A DNA stretch of 36,116 bases, taken from positions 1 to 36,116 of the forward strand of contig CANGGL010000014.1 of the NCBI GenBank assembly GCA_947453465.1. The letters run 5' to 3'. This DNA is from Microbacteriaceae bacterium. Its GTDB lineage: Bacteria; Actinomycetota; Actinomycetes; Actinomycetales; Microbacteriaceae. How positions within the stretch are numbered: the stretch's first letter is position 1; every line of letters starts with the position of its first letter. Made by a program: the position numbers and the translations under genes. This document shows, piece after piece, positions 1-8,395 of this stretch. The notes beneath the pieces are model-generated. The model was given only the letters and a program-made list of their open reading frames with translations. It searched no databases and had not been told where the DNA came from.

Positions 1-104
1 GCGGAGGGGAAACGCCTGGTAACATTCCGAACCCAGAAGCTAAGACCTCCTGCGCCGATGGTACTGCAAAGGTGACTTTGTGGGAGAGTAGGACACCGCC
101 GGAC
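1..104 (+). rRNA. rrf: 5S ribosomal RNA, 5' end cut off by the window
   Basis: The first ~104 nt match the conserved body of bacterial 5S rRNA: the GCGGAGGGGAAACGCC block near the start, a CCGAACCCAGAAGCTAAG stretch, GCGCCGATGGTACTGC, and the closing GGGAGAGTAGGACACCGCCG. About 15 nt of the 5' end are missing, since the full molecule is usually near 117 nt. The 3' end is approximate. It is the last gene of an rRNA operon lying to the left and is followed at once by a strong hairpin. Confidence 0.93.
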
Positions 105-113
105 TTAATTTAA

Positions 114-150
114 CAGAATAGCCACCTTTTACCAGGTGGCTATTCTGGTT
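114..150 (+). terminator. rRNA operon terminator hairpin
   Basis: A perfect 14-bp inverted repeat (114-127 with 134-147) encloses a 6-nt loop and is followed by a short GTTT tail. It starts ten nt after the 5S rRNA and before the next gene, the expected place for an rRNA operon terminator. The T-tract is short, but the stem is long and stable. Confidence 0.85.
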
Positions 151-183
151 TAACATGGATATTTGTATCCCTAGGAGAGTCAA

Positions 184-1419
184 ATGAGCGAACGTGAGTT
201 CGAGAACCGTCCAAAGCGAGCCTTTTCAGGTGAGCGTAGTTCGGGCACCGGCACGGGTCGTGGCGGTTTCGACCGTCGTCAAGACGCTCCTAGTGGCCGT
301 GCACGTCGTGATGAAGATCCGGGGGCAGCGCGCCCTGATTGGCAGCAACGTGTGGCGCGTCCTGTCGATTACGACAAGCCGAAGAGCCCGCTCATCCCTG
401 ATGAAATCACCGAAAAGGACCTCGAGCTCGGGCTTCGCGTCCAGCTAAAGACCCTAACTCCGGAAAACGCCGAGATGGTGGCACGTCATCTGGCCATGGT
501 CGGTCTTCTCATCGACCAGGACCCTGAACTTGCTCACCAGCATGCCCTTGCTGCTGCTGGTCGTGCTGCTCGAATCGGACTAGTCCGCGAAACTGTGGGC
601 ATCACCGCGTATACCGTTGGCGACTTCGCGGTTGCGCTCCGTGAGCTACTTACCTTCCGAAGAATTTCGGGCTCGAATGACCAGCTACCTCTAATGGTTG
701 ACTGCGAGCGTGGGCTCGGTCGTCCAGATCGCGCGCTTGAACTTGGCCGCTCTGTGGACCGCGCCACCCTGTTGTCTGGAGTTCGAGTAAACCTCGCGAT
801 TGCCATGTCCGGTGCACGTCTGGACCGCAATGAAAACGAGCTAGCTCTTGCCGAGCTGCAGATTCCAGAACTGAACCCGGAGAAGGTTTTTCCTTACTCG
901 GTCCCGCTTTTCTATGCTTACGCGGATACCCTCGACATTCTGGGCAAAGAGGCCGAGTCGAAGCGTTGGACTGATCTTGCCGTTCGCGCAGAAACCGCAT
1001 TGGCAGGGAATCCTGGTCCAGAGGACGAAATCGTCGAGGTCTTGGAAGAATTCGAAATTCCGGTCCGTGCCGAGCGCAAGGAGTGGGAGCCTCGTGAGGA
1101 TCGCTCACCTCGGGACGATCGCGGCTATCGCGGCGACCGTGGTTCAGGGGATTCTCGCGGATCTCGAGATGACCGTTGTTCACGCGACTCGCGTCCAAAT
1201 AATTTTGCACCACGTAACGCTGAACGACCTGTTCGCGGCTACGGGGAGCGTCCGGTACGTCCTTATGGTGATCGTCCTAATCGTGATGGGGAGCGTCCGG
1301 CAGGTTCGGAAGCTCGCCGCGAATCCCCATCCACCGGTGATGCGGCACGTCCGCAACGCGACCGTGCCCCACGCGAGGGTGCACGCGATCGCAAGTTCGG
1401 CGAGAACCGTGACCGCTAG
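184..1419 (+). CDS. TPR-like protein with Arg/Gly/Asp-rich disordered ends (Rv1691-like position)
   Basis: 411 aa. The ATG at 184 follows a good ribosome binding site (AGGAGAG, 173-179). Residues 1-75 are low complexity and rich in R, G, D and S. Residues ~76-285 form an Ala/Leu-rich helical region resembling tetratricopeptide repeats. Residues ~290-411 are again disordered, with repeated RDDRG and ERPVRxYG-like units. No catalytic motif is visible. Position suggests the TPR protein that precedes the HAD phosphatase and tlyA in actinobacteria. The basic RG-rich tails recall RNA-binding proteins, and the gene directly follows an rRNA operon. An RNA or ribosome-related role is inference only. 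Its stop overlaps the next gene by 11 nt. Confidence 0.85.
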   Translation: MSEREFENRPKRAFSGERSSGTGTGRGGFDRRQDAPSGRARRDEDPGAARPDWQQRVARPVDYDKPKSPLIPDEITEKDLELGLRVQLKTLTPENAEMVARHLAMVGLLIDQDPELAHQHALAAAGRAARIGLVRETVGITAYTVGDFAVALRELLTFRRISGSNDQLPLMVDCERGLGRPDRALELGRSVDRATLLSGVRVNLAIAMSGARLDRNENELALAELQIPELNPEKVFPYSVPLFYAYADTLDILGKEAESKRWTDLAVRAETALAGNPGPEDEIVEVLEEFEIPVRAERKEWEPREDRSPRDDRGYRGDRGSGDSRGSRDDRCSRDSRPNNFAPRNAERPVRGYGERPVRPYGDRPNRDGERPAGSEARRESPSTGDAARPQRDRAPREGARDRKFGENRDR

Positions 1420-2392
1420 GGTCTGGGGTAACTACGACGTATTGCTGGCTGACCTCGATGGCGTTGTCTATGAAGGCGATGCGGCAATCGAGGGTGCGCC
1501 GGAGGCCATCCGTGCTCTAAAGTCACAGGGTTTACCTGTGGGTTACGTGACTAATAACTCGAGCCGAAAGCCAGAGGCAATTGCGATGCAACTTGCTGGC
1601 TTTGATGTTCCTTGTGAACCTGAAGACATCATCGGTTCGGGTAAAACCGCCGTTGACATTCTGAAAACCATGATTCCAGCCGGCGCCAAGGTTTTAGTGG
1701 TTGGTGGCGACGGTCTTCGTGCGCGCGTGACCGAAGGTGGTTTCGAGCTCGTATCTGATTCGAAGGACAACCCTGCAGCCGTGATTCAAGGCTTTGCGCC
1801 CGACGTAAGTTGGCGCGACCTCGCGGAAGCGGCATTTTCAATTCAAAAGGGCGCCAAGTGGGTAGCCACTAACCAAGACTGGACTTTGCCGCAGGAAAAG
1901 GGTCTAGCCCCGGGTAATGGCACCCTTGTCTCCGCAGTGCACACTGCGGTTGGTCAACTTCCGGTGGTTGCGGGTAAACCCGAACCGGCAATTTTTCACA
2001 CTGCCGTTGAGCATTTTGGTGCTAAAAACGCCTTGTTTATTGGTGACCGCATAGATACCGACATCACCGGCGCTAACCGCGCAGCAATTGACTCCGTCTT
2101 GGTGTTAACCGGTGTTAGCACTCGCAAAGAGGTCATCGGCATCAAAGCCGAGGGGCGCCCAACCTATATCATTGGATCGATGTCCGAGCTTTTGGAGCCT
2201 TATAAGGCGCCAAAGAAAACTAAGCGAGGCTTCTCCTGCGATGGAGCCGAGGTCGAATTGCTCGACAACAAGGTGGTTGTCGCAATCGGCGACCCGAAGA
2301 GTCTTGGCGCTCTAAAGGCGGCTTGTGCTGTTATTTATGGCAGCGGTTTGCCGATTTACGCCTTGGATGTCGAAGTGGCCCTGTACGAATAG
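1409..2392 (+). CDS. HAD-IIA family phosphatase, NagD-like (probable glycerol-3-phosphate phosphatase type)
   Basis: 327 aa from a GTG at 1409. The frame stays open much further upstream, but only this start gives a protein that begins just before the HAD motif. It overlaps the previous gene by 11 nt, which fits translational coupling. The catalytic motif is DLDGV (Asp15 nucleophile, Asp17). TNNSS follows as motif II and GDRIDTDI as the late acidic motif. This order, with a C2-type cap between, is typical of the NagD/p-nitrophenyl phosphatase group. About 60 residues extend beyond the HAD fold. The mycobacterial gene in the same position (Rv1692) is a glycerol-3-phosphate phosphatase; the same substrate here is inferred from position. 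Confidence 0.88.
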   Translation: MTARVWGNYDVLLADLDGVVYEGDAAIEGAPEAIRALKSQGLPVGYVTNNSSRKPEAIAMQLAGFDVPCEPEDIIGSGKTAVDILKTMIPAGAKVLVVGGDGLRARVTEGGFELVSDSKDNPAAVIQGFAPDVSWRDLAEAAFSIQKGAKWVATNQDWTLPQEKGLAPGNGTLVSAVHTAVGQLPVVAGKPEPAIFHTAVEHFGAKNALFIGDRIDTDITGANRAAIDSVLVLTGVSTRKEVIGIKAEGRPTYIIGSMSELLEPYKAPKKTKRGFSCDGAEVELLDNKVVVAIGDPKSLGALKAACAVIYGSGLPIYALDVEVALYE

Positions 2393-2412
2393 GTGTCTCG
2401 GCCTCGAGCGCA

Positions 2413-2424
2413 TAGGCTTGAGGC
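2413..2424 (+). promoter_or_regulatory. TAGGCT -10-like element, leaderless start of the 46-aa gene
   Basis: TAGGCT at 2413-2418 lies exactly 6 nt before the ATG at 2425, so a transcript would begin at or near the start codon. No ribosome binding site or clear -35 box is present. The same arrangement occurs before several other genes in this window. Confidence 0.4.
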
Positions 2425-2565
2425 ATGTCAGAAGATCTCGTTTCACAGGTAAAAACCGAGGTGGAGCGCATCGTCGCACTGCCGCTGGACCAGCAGGTCA
2501 ATGATTTCGCCGCATTACGCGATGAGCTCGAGTCTGTTCTAAACGACTCAGATTCGAATCGGTAG
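2425..2565 (+). CDS. small conserved acidic protein, 46 aa (Rv1693-like position)
   Basis: An ATG-started frame of 46 codons that fills the gap between the HAD phosphatase and tlyA. The product (MSEDLVSQVK...SDSNR) is acidic and probably one or two amphipathic helices, with no cysteine and no membrane segment. The stop at 2563-2565 falls 4 nt before the TTG start of tlyA. A small unnamed gene is also found at this place in mycobacteria. There is no ribosome binding site; a TAGGCT hexamer sits 6 nt upstream instead. Function is unknown. Confidence 0.68.
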   Translation: MSEDLVSQVKTEVERIVALPLDQQVNDFAALRDELESVLNDSDSNR

Positions 2566-2569
2566 CCGG

Positions 2570-3379
2570 TTGCGCATCGATGTTGCACTGGTTGAGTTGG
2601 GTCTCGCCAGATCTAGAAACCACGCGTCCACTTTGATTGATGCTGACCGTGTTTTGATCAACGGTCGCGCCGCCCGAAAGGCATCTCAGCCGGTGGTAGA
2701 CGGAGCTGAAATCGTTGTCTTAGAGGCCGTTGACTATGTCAGCCGCGCCGGTCACAAACTCGCAAAAGCATTCGATGTGTTTACCGAAATTGACCCGGTG
2801 AATAAGACCGCGCTAGATGTCGGTGCTTCCACCGGAGGATTCACGGATGTGTTGCTTCGACGAGGCATCGCAAGGGTTTTTGCCATCGATGTTGGCCATG
2901 ACCAGATGGCACTCGAGCTAATTGATAACCCAAAGGTCATCAGCATGGAGGGTTTCAACGCCAGAGACCTCTCACTGGAGACCTTGGCTGAGGCCAGCGG
3001 TATTTCTTCAGACAAAATCAAGATTGATCTAGTCGTTGGCGACCTATCGTTCATTTCACTGACTCTTGTTCTCGAGCAAATTCTTTCGGTTGCCCCAACG
3101 GCCGATTACGTTCTGTTGATTAAGCCTCAGTTTGAAGTGGGCAAGCAGTCACTTCACGCTTCGGGTATCGTAACTGATCACCGTCTTCGAGCCGGTGCCA
3201 TCAAGCAGGTTGTTGATTGCGCTCATGATCTTGGTTTGGGTGTTCGAGGCCTGACCAGGTCTGAGCTGCCGGGAACCCACGGCAATATCGAGTACGTTTT
3301 GTGGATAAGCCCACTTGAGCCGGTAAATCGGTCAAAATGGACAGACAGGATCGAAGCTCTAGCAAAGGAGGGCAAATGA
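2570..3379 (+). CDS. tlyA: TlyA-type rRNA 2'-O-methyltransferase
   Basis: 269 aa from a TTG at 2570. Residues 1-60 form an S4 RNA-binding domain (RIDVALVELGLARSR, with ADRVLINGRA). From about residue 60 follows an FtsJ/RrmJ-like methyltransferase with SAM-binding GASTGGFTD, then GDLSFISL and LLIKPQFEVG. TlyA enzymes methylate ribose 2'-OH groups of 16S and 23S rRNA, and their loss gives capreomycin resistance in mycobacteria. The stop overlaps the nadK start as ATGA, so the two genes are translationally coupled. Confidence 0.93.
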   Translation: MRIDVALVELGLARSRNHASTLIDADRVLINGRAARKASQPVVDGAEIVVLEAVDYVSRAGHKLAKAFDVFTEIDPVNKTALDVGASTGGFTDVLLRRGIARVFAIDVGHDQMALELIDNPKVISMEGFNARDLSLETLAEASGISSDKIKIDLVVGDLSFISLTLVLEQILSVAPTADYVLLIKPQFEVGKQSLHASGIVTDHRLRAGAIKQVVDCAHDLGLGVRGLTRSELPGTHGNIEYVLWISPLEPVNRSKWTDRIEALAKEGK

Positions 3380-4374
3380 GTGCAGTCCGAAAGGTATTGC
3401 TAGTAACTCACACCCGACGTCCTGAGGCTTTGGCGGCGGCGCTGGAAACCTGCGTCAAACTTGTTGCAGCTGGCATTACTCCGGTCATGTCATCGGCTGA
3501 CCATTTTGAATTGTTGGCTTTTAGTGAGGCGCAGGCTGACTCGCCGACGCCGCTAGCATCGGCATTCGGCGCTCCAGAACGGCACAGCATTCAGCACCCA
3601 CAGCTGCCGACCAACATCGAATTCTTGGACCAAAACTGTTCGATCGATGAACTTGAAGTTGCCATGGTTCTCGGTGGCGACGGCACCATCCTGAAGGCCG
3701 CGGAGGTTGTGCGAGAAGCTCGTGTTCCACTGGTCGGAATCAATCTTGGACATGTCGGTTTCTTGGCAGAATCTGAGCGAGACGGGCTGGCGGATGCCGT
3801 CGATAAAGTTGTCGCTAAAGACTACGTGGTCAAGGAACGTATGGCCCTTGCGGTCCGAGTAATCGTCGATGGCAAAGAGGTTTACAAAACTTGGGCCCTA
3901 AACGAAGCAACCGTTGAGAAGAGTGAGCGCGAGCGCATGCTCGAAGTTGTTGTTGAGGTTGAGGAGCACCCGCTTTCCAGCTTTGGTTGTGACGGCATCG
4001 TGATTTCAACCCCAACCGGCTCTACCGCTTATGCCTTTTCGGCCGGTGGGCCAATCGTTTGGCCTTCTGTCGAGGCGCTCCTGCTTGTTCCGCTGAGCGC
4101 GCATGCCCTATTTGCGCGACCGCTGGTTATTAAACCCGATGCTTTGGTCGCTGTCGAAGTCCTACAGCGCAGTGCCGGCCACGGAGTTCTGTGGTGTGAT
4201 GGCCGACGCACTTGGCAGTTACCTCCGGGTGCTCGCGTTGAAATCGTTAAGTCAGACAAGCCGGTATTACTGGCTCGACTTAGGGACAGCACTTTTACTG
4301 ACCGCTTGGTCAATAAGTTCTCATTGCCAGTTGCTGGATGGCGCGGACCGGACGAAGAGCACAAGGCAGAGTAG
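3376..4374 (+). CDS. nadK: NAD kinase
   Basis: 332 aa. The ATG at 3376 overlaps the tlyA stop and has a strong AGGAGGG site at 3366-3372; an in-frame start 39 nt earlier lies inside tlyA and is less likely. The NAD kinase signature GGDGT is at residues 100-104. The second conserved block (CDGIVISTPTGSTAY, then SAGGPIV) is complete. The enzyme phosphorylates NAD to NADP in the cytosol. The tlyA-nadK-recN order is a known actinobacterial arrangement. Confidence 0.95.
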   Translation: MSAVRKVLLVTHTRRPEALAAALETCVKLVAAGITPVMSSADHFELLAFSEAQADSPTPLASAFGAPERHSIQHPQLPTNIEFLDQNCSIDELEVAMVLGGDGTILKAAEVVREARVPLVGINLGHVGFLAESERDGLADAVDKVVAKDYVVKERMALAVRVIVDGKEVYKTWALNEATVEKSERERMLEVVVEVEEHPLSSFGCDGIVISTPTGSTAYAFSAGGPIVWPSVEALLLVPLSAHALFARPLVIKPDALVAVEVLQRSAGHGVLWCDGRRTWQLPPGARVEIVKSDKPVLLARLRDSTFTDRLVNKFSLPVAGWRGPDEEHKAE

Positions 4375-4381
4375 GTTTGCC

Positions 4382-6091
4382 ATGATTGAAGAAATTTACA
4401 TCCGTGACCTCGGAGTAATTCAAGAGGCACGTCTCCCGTTTGGCTCTGGCCTTACTGTCATCACCGGCGAGACCGGAGCCGGAAAGACCATGGTGCTTTC
4501 CGCGCTTGGGCTCCTGCTCGGTGAACGTGCCGATTCTTCTTCGATTCGTCGTGGTCAAGACCAGGCCTTTGTCGAAGGTAGATGGCTTATTTCGAAGGAT
4601 TCACCGGTAAATGAAAGAGTGCGCGACGCCGGCTCAGAGGTGGATCAGGGTGAACTAATTCTGAATCGTTCGGTTTCGAGCGAGGGGAGAAGCCGCGCGG
4701 CTGTCTCTGGTCGTTCGACGCCTGTCGGTGTGTTGAACGAACTGGGTGAAATGCTGGTTGTTGTTCACGGACAGTCAGATCAGATTCGCTTGAAGTCAGC
4801 CGTGGCTCAGCGTGAAGCTCTAGATCAATTTGGCGGTGCAGAGCTGCAGGCAGCCTTAATTAGGTACCAGCAAACATTCAAGTCCTGGCGGGAAGTCACC
4901 CAAAGGCTAGAGGCGCTGAAGGCGTCACTAGAGGAGCGGGCCGCCGAAGCTAATCTTCTGCGTGAAGCGGTCGCCGAACTCGAAAAATTGGATCCGAAAC
5001 CAGGTGAAGACCTCGAGCTGTCCGAAAAAGCTGAACGGTTCAATAATCTTGAGATCCTGCGCTCTGCCGCAGCCTTGGCCCACGAGGCAATCTCCTCTGA
5101 GAACTTCGCCGAATCTCCGGACGCAGTTGGGTTGGTTGGTCAGGCTCGCAGGTCTCTGGAGCAGGTTTCAAACCATGATCCGGAACTTGGCCGGCTGGCT
5201 GGACTGTTAAGGGACCTCGGCCTTCAGCTGAATGACGTCTCGGGGGAGATCTCCAGGTATCTCGCATCGCTCGATCTCGAGGGTGCTGGTGAAATTGATC
5301 TGATTCAAGAGCGTCGCGCAGCCCTCACAGCGGCCATGCGCAAATATGGCCCAACGCTCGACGAAGTTATTTCGTTCAGGATGTCAGCCTCTGACCGCTT
5401 GCTCGATCTGGATTCGTCGACCGAAACAGTCGATCAGTTGGGATTCGAGTACCAGCACCTATCTGAAGCCCTTAAGGTCCAAGCCGATGAACTCACTGGC
5501 ATTCGCAAGTCTGCCGCTGAGCGGCTGGCCGAGCGAGTGACCGTCGAACTCCGCGAGTTAGCCATGAGCGGGGCAAGTCTTGTGGTTGAAGTGGCTTACG
5601 GCGATGCTTACTCAAGTCACGGCCAAGACCTGATCTCGATTCAACTAAGTTCATACCCGGGAGCAGAGCCAAGACCCCTTGGCAAAGGCGCCAGCGGTGG
5701 AGAGCTGTCTCGAATCATGCTTGCGATCGAGGTGGTGCTGGCCGAAACCCAGCAGGCACCCACATTTATCTTCGATGAAGTCGATGCAGGCGTCGGAGGT
5801 GCTGCTGCGATTGAGGTGGGGCGCAGATTGGCAATGCTTGCCCAGCGCGCCCAGGTCATCGTGGTCACCCACCTGGCGCAGGTGGCGGCCTACGCCAATG
5901 AGCATCTCAGAGTACTCAAGACAAGTTCGACAGAGTTCACCGCCACCGACGTGGTGGCGCTTGATTCATCTGCCCGAGTTGAAGAACTCGCGCGAATGCT
6001 TTCTGGTCTCAGTGACTCGGAATCAGGTCTGGCACATGCCGCCGAGCTGCGAGAACGTGCGCTCGCCGAGTTTGCCGTAGGTGACAAATAA
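4382..6091 (+). CDS. recN: DNA repair protein RecN
   Basis: 569 aa from the ATG at 4382, 7 nt after nadK. The frame is open further upstream inside nadK, but the protein aligns with RecN from MIEEIYIRDLGVI. Walker A is GETGAGKT (29-36). The middle is a long coiled coil (~150-380). The C-terminal half carries an ABC signature (GKGASGGELSRIML) and Walker B (FIFDEVDAGVGG). RecN is an SMC-like ATPase that acts in double-strand break repair. Two genes that follow recN in M. tuberculosis (Rv1697-Rv1698) are absent here. Confidence 0.95.
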   Translation: MIEEIYIRDLGVIQEARLPFGSGLTVITGETGAGKTMVLSALGLLLGERADSSSIRRGQDQAFVEGRWLISKDSPVNERVRDAGSEVDQGELILNRSVSSEGRSRAAVSGRSTPVGVLNELGEMLVVVHGQSDQIRLKSAVAQREALDQFGGAELQAALIRYQQTFKSWREVTQRLEALKASLEERAAEANLLREAVAELEKLDPKPGEDLELSEKAERFNNLEILRSAAALAHEAISSENFAESPDAVGLVGQARRSLEQVSNHDPELGRLAGLLRDLGLQLNDVSGEISRYLASLDLEGAGEIDLIQERRAALTAAMRKYGPTLDEVISFRMSASDRLLDLDSSTETVDQLGFEYQHLSEALKVQADELTGIRKSAAERLAERVTVELRELAMSGASLVVEVAYGDAYSSHGQDLISIQLSSYPGAEPRPLGKGASGGELSRIMLAIEVVLAETQQAPTFIFDEVDAGVGGAAAIEVGRRLAMLAQRAQVIVVTHLAQVAAYANEHLRVLKTSSTEFTATDVVALDSSARVEELARMLSGLSDSESGLAHAAELRERALAEFAVGDK

Positions 6092-6150
6092 ATTAGCTCG
6101 AAATATCGGGAAATTCTCATGTTGAAGAGATGTTGTGCCTCAGTAGTTGG

Positions 6151-6164
6151 TAGGCTGTAATTCC
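6151..6164 (+). promoter_or_regulatory. TAGGCT -10-like element upstream of pyrG
   Basis: TAGGCT at 6151-6156 is 8 nt before the pyrG ATG, in the 73-nt gap after recN. There is no purine-rich ribosome binding site. A short or leaderless mRNA is therefore plausible. No good -35 box is visible. Confidence 0.35.
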
Positions 6165-7841
6165 ATGGCAGAAGCAATGGAATCCGGTAGAACACGTCAC
6201 ATTTTCGTCACCGGAGGTGTCGCATCATCACTCGGTAAGGGCCTTACCGCCTCGAGTCTAGGCAACTTGCTGCGTGCACGCGGCCTCAAGGTTGTGATGC
6301 AGAAATTAGACCCGTATCTAAACGTTGACCCGGGCACAATGAACCCCTTCCAGCACGGTGAAGTCTTTGTCACCGATGATGGCGCCGAGACCGACCTAGA
6401 CATCGGCCACTACGAGCGCTTCCTAGACATCAACCTCGGCCAATCGGCTAACGTCACCACCGGCCAGATTTACTCGACTGTGATCGCTCGTGAGCGCCGC
6501 GGTGAGTACTTGGGCGACACTGTCCAGGTTATTCCGCACATCACCGATGAAATCAAGCGTCGCATGCGCCTTCAGGCTCACGAGACTCCTGCTCCAGACG
6601 TGATCATCACCGAAATTGGTGGCACCGTCGGCGACATTGAATCGCAGCCATTCTTGGAGGCAGCCCGACAGGTTCGCCACGAGGTTGGGCGTGACAACGT
6701 CTTTTACGTTCACGTGTCACTGGTTCCATACTTGGCCGCATCTGGCGAGCTAAAGACCAAGCCAACCCAGCACTCTGTCGCGACACTCCGCTCAATCGGT
6801 ATTCAGCCTGACGCTGTGGTTTGCCGAAGCGACCGGGAGTTGCCAGAGGGAATCAAGAACAAAATCGCTCTAATGTGCGACATCGAGAAGAGTGCGGTTG
6901 TAACGGCGGCCGATGCCTCGAGCATTTACGACATCCCGAAGGTGCTAAACCGCCAAGGGCTTGACTCCTACATCGTGAAGAAGTTTGGTTTCGAGGACAC
7001 TCCGGTGGATTGGAGCCGTTGGCAGGGCGTTCTAGACGCAGTGCACAACCCAAAGCACGAGGTTCGTATCGGTCTGGTTGGAAAGTACATCGACCTACCA
7101 GATGCTTACCTTTCGGTCACCGAGGCTCTTCGTGCCGGCGGTTTTGCAAACATGACCAAGGTTCACATCAAGTGGATTGCATCGGATTCATGTGATACCC
7201 CAGAGGGTGCCGAAGCTCAACTCTCTGATGTAGACGCAATCTGCATCCCTGGTGGTTTCGGAGTTCGTGGCATTGAGGGCAAGCTTGGCGCTCTGACCTA
7301 TGCCCGTGAAAACAAGATTCCAACCCTTGGACTCTGCCTAGGTCTGCAGTGCATGGTGATTGAGTTCGCCCGCAGCAAGGCCGGTCTCGCCGGTGCTTCA
7401 TCTACCGAGTTTGACCCTGAGGCACAGTATCCGGTGATTGCAACCATGGCCGAACAGGTGGACATCCTTGCCTCTGGTGACATGGGTGGAACCATGCGTT
7501 TGGGACTATACGAGGCCAAGTTGAAGCCTGGTTCGATTGTGGCCGAGGTATACGGAGCTGACTCAATTGAGGAGCGCCACCGTCACCGCTACGAGGTGAA
7601 CAACAACTATCGTGCTCAGATCGCTGAGGCAGGCCTAGTCTTCTCAGGCACCTCGCCAGATGACCACCTAGTCGAGTTCGTTGAATTGCCACGCGAGGTT
7701 CACCCTTACTACGTAGCAACTCAGGCTCACCCGGAATTCCGCTCACGCCCAACCAATGCCCACCCATTGTTCCGTGGGCTGGTTGCTGCTGCCATCAAGC
7801 GTCAGGAATCAAACAAGCTCTTTGAGGTCAAGGATGCCTAA
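6165..7841 (+). CDS. pyrG: CTP synthase
   Basis: 558 aa from the ATG at 6165; a TTG 18 nt upstream is possible but adds unconserved residues. The N-terminal amidoligase domain (~1-280) contains [24 protein letters not shown] and [11 protein letters not shown]. The C-terminal class I glutamine amidotransferase carries the nucleophile in GLCLGLQ and the His/Glu pair in THPEF-like AHPEF. The enzyme converts UTP to CTP using glutamine and ATP. Its end overlaps the NUDIX gene by 8 nt. Confidence 0.97.
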   Translation: MAEAMESGRTRHIFVTGGVASSLGKGLTASSLGNLLRARGLKVVMQKLDPYLNVDPGTMNPFQHGEVFVTDDGAETDLDIGHYERFLDINLGQSANVTTGQIYSTVIARERRGEYLGDTVQVIPHITDEIKRRMRLQAHETPAPDVIITEIGGTVGDIESQPFLEAARQVRHEVGRDNVFYVHVSLVPYLAASGELKTKPTQHSVATLRSIGIQPDAVVCRSDRELPEGIKNKIALMCDIEKSAVVTAADASSIYDIPKVLNRQGLDSYIVKKFGFEDTPVDWSRWQGVLDAVHNPKHEVRIGLVGKYIDLPDAYLSVTEALRAGGFANMTKVHIKWIASDSCDTPEGAEAQLSDVDAICIPGGFGVRGIEGKLGALTYARENKIPTLGLCLGLQCMVIEFARSKAGLAGASSTEFDPEAQYPVIATMAEQVDILASGDMGGTMRLGLYEAKLKPGSIVAEVYGADSIEERHRHRYEVNNNYRAQIAEAGLVFSGTSPDDHLVEFVELPREVHPYYVATQAHPEFRSRPTNAHPLFRGLVAAAIKRQESNKLFEVKDA

Positions 7842-8391
7842 AGACCGCCCCGCAACTCTTGCAATCAGCAAGAGCGAGGTTGTCTTTAGTGGCAAAATCT
7901 GGGACATCACTAGAGAGTCTTTTGACTACAACGGTGAGACCCTAGTCCGTGAGTTTGTTTCACACCCGGGTGCAGTCGCAGTAATCGCGCTGGACGATGA
8001 AAATCGGGTTTTGTTAATTAACCAGTACCGCCACCCCGTTAGGGAGTACCTCTGGGAGATTCCAGCGGGGCTGCTGGATGTTCCAGGAGAATCGAAGCTT
8101 GAGGCTGCCAAGCGCGAGCTGCTAGAAGAGACCGGTTACATCGCCGAAGGCTGGGCCGAACTTATCGAGTTTCACACCACGCCGGGTGGCAACAATGAAA
8201 CCATCAGCATCTTTTTGGCGCGCAATCTGAGACATCAGGGTCATGATTTTGATCTTGAAGGTGAAGAGACCGACATGGCCCTGGAGTGGGTTCCACTGGG
8301 CGAGGCTCTTAAGAGTGTTCTTGCTTCGGAGATGAGAAGCCCGAGCGCTGCTGTCGGAATCATGGCTGCGGCTTTCAAACAGGGACTTTAG
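7834..8391 (+). CDS. NUDIX hydrolase, probable ADP-ribose pyrophosphatase
   Basis: 185 aa from the ATG at 7834, which overlaps pyrG by 8 nt. The Nudix box is REL-LEE-TGY with the upstream AGLLDVPGE segment, one residue longer between Gly and Glu than the textbook pattern. The preceding [21 protein letters not shown] stretch is typical of ADP-ribose/NDP-sugar pyrophosphatases. The neighbour order pyrG-NUDIX-xerD matches mycobacterial Rv1699-Rv1701. Substrate is inferred from family resemblance. Confidence 0.9.
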   Translation: MPKDRPATLAISKSEVVFSGKIWDITRESFDYNGETLVREFVSHPGAVAVIALDDENRVLLINQYRHPVREYLWEIPAGLLDVPGESKLEAAKRELLEETGYIAEGWAELIEFHTTPGGNNETISIFLARNLRHQGHDFDLEGEETDMALEWVPLGEALKSVLASEMRSPSAAVGIMAAAFKQGL

Positions 8392-8395
8392 TGAC

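Noticed and set aside
157-170. GGATA-TTTG-TATCC inverted repeat upstream of the first gene
   Set aside because: Arms of only 5 bp next to the ribosome binding site; too short to claim an operator or RNA element.
650-1213. 187-codon minus-strand frame inside the RG-rich gene
   Set aside because: Shadow of the plus-strand gene; its product is low complexity, with no ribosome binding site or family motif.
914-1408. Upstream open extension of the HAD phosphatase frame (a 492-residue reading)
   Set aside because: The extension lies inside the coding region of the RG-rich protein, has no domain, and the HAD fold begins just after the GTG at 1409. The open frame is a by-product of the arginine-rich codons in the other frame.
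4103-4381. N-terminal extension of RecN into nadK
   Set aside because: RecN homology starts at the ATG at 4382; the extension overlaps conserved nadK coding sequence.
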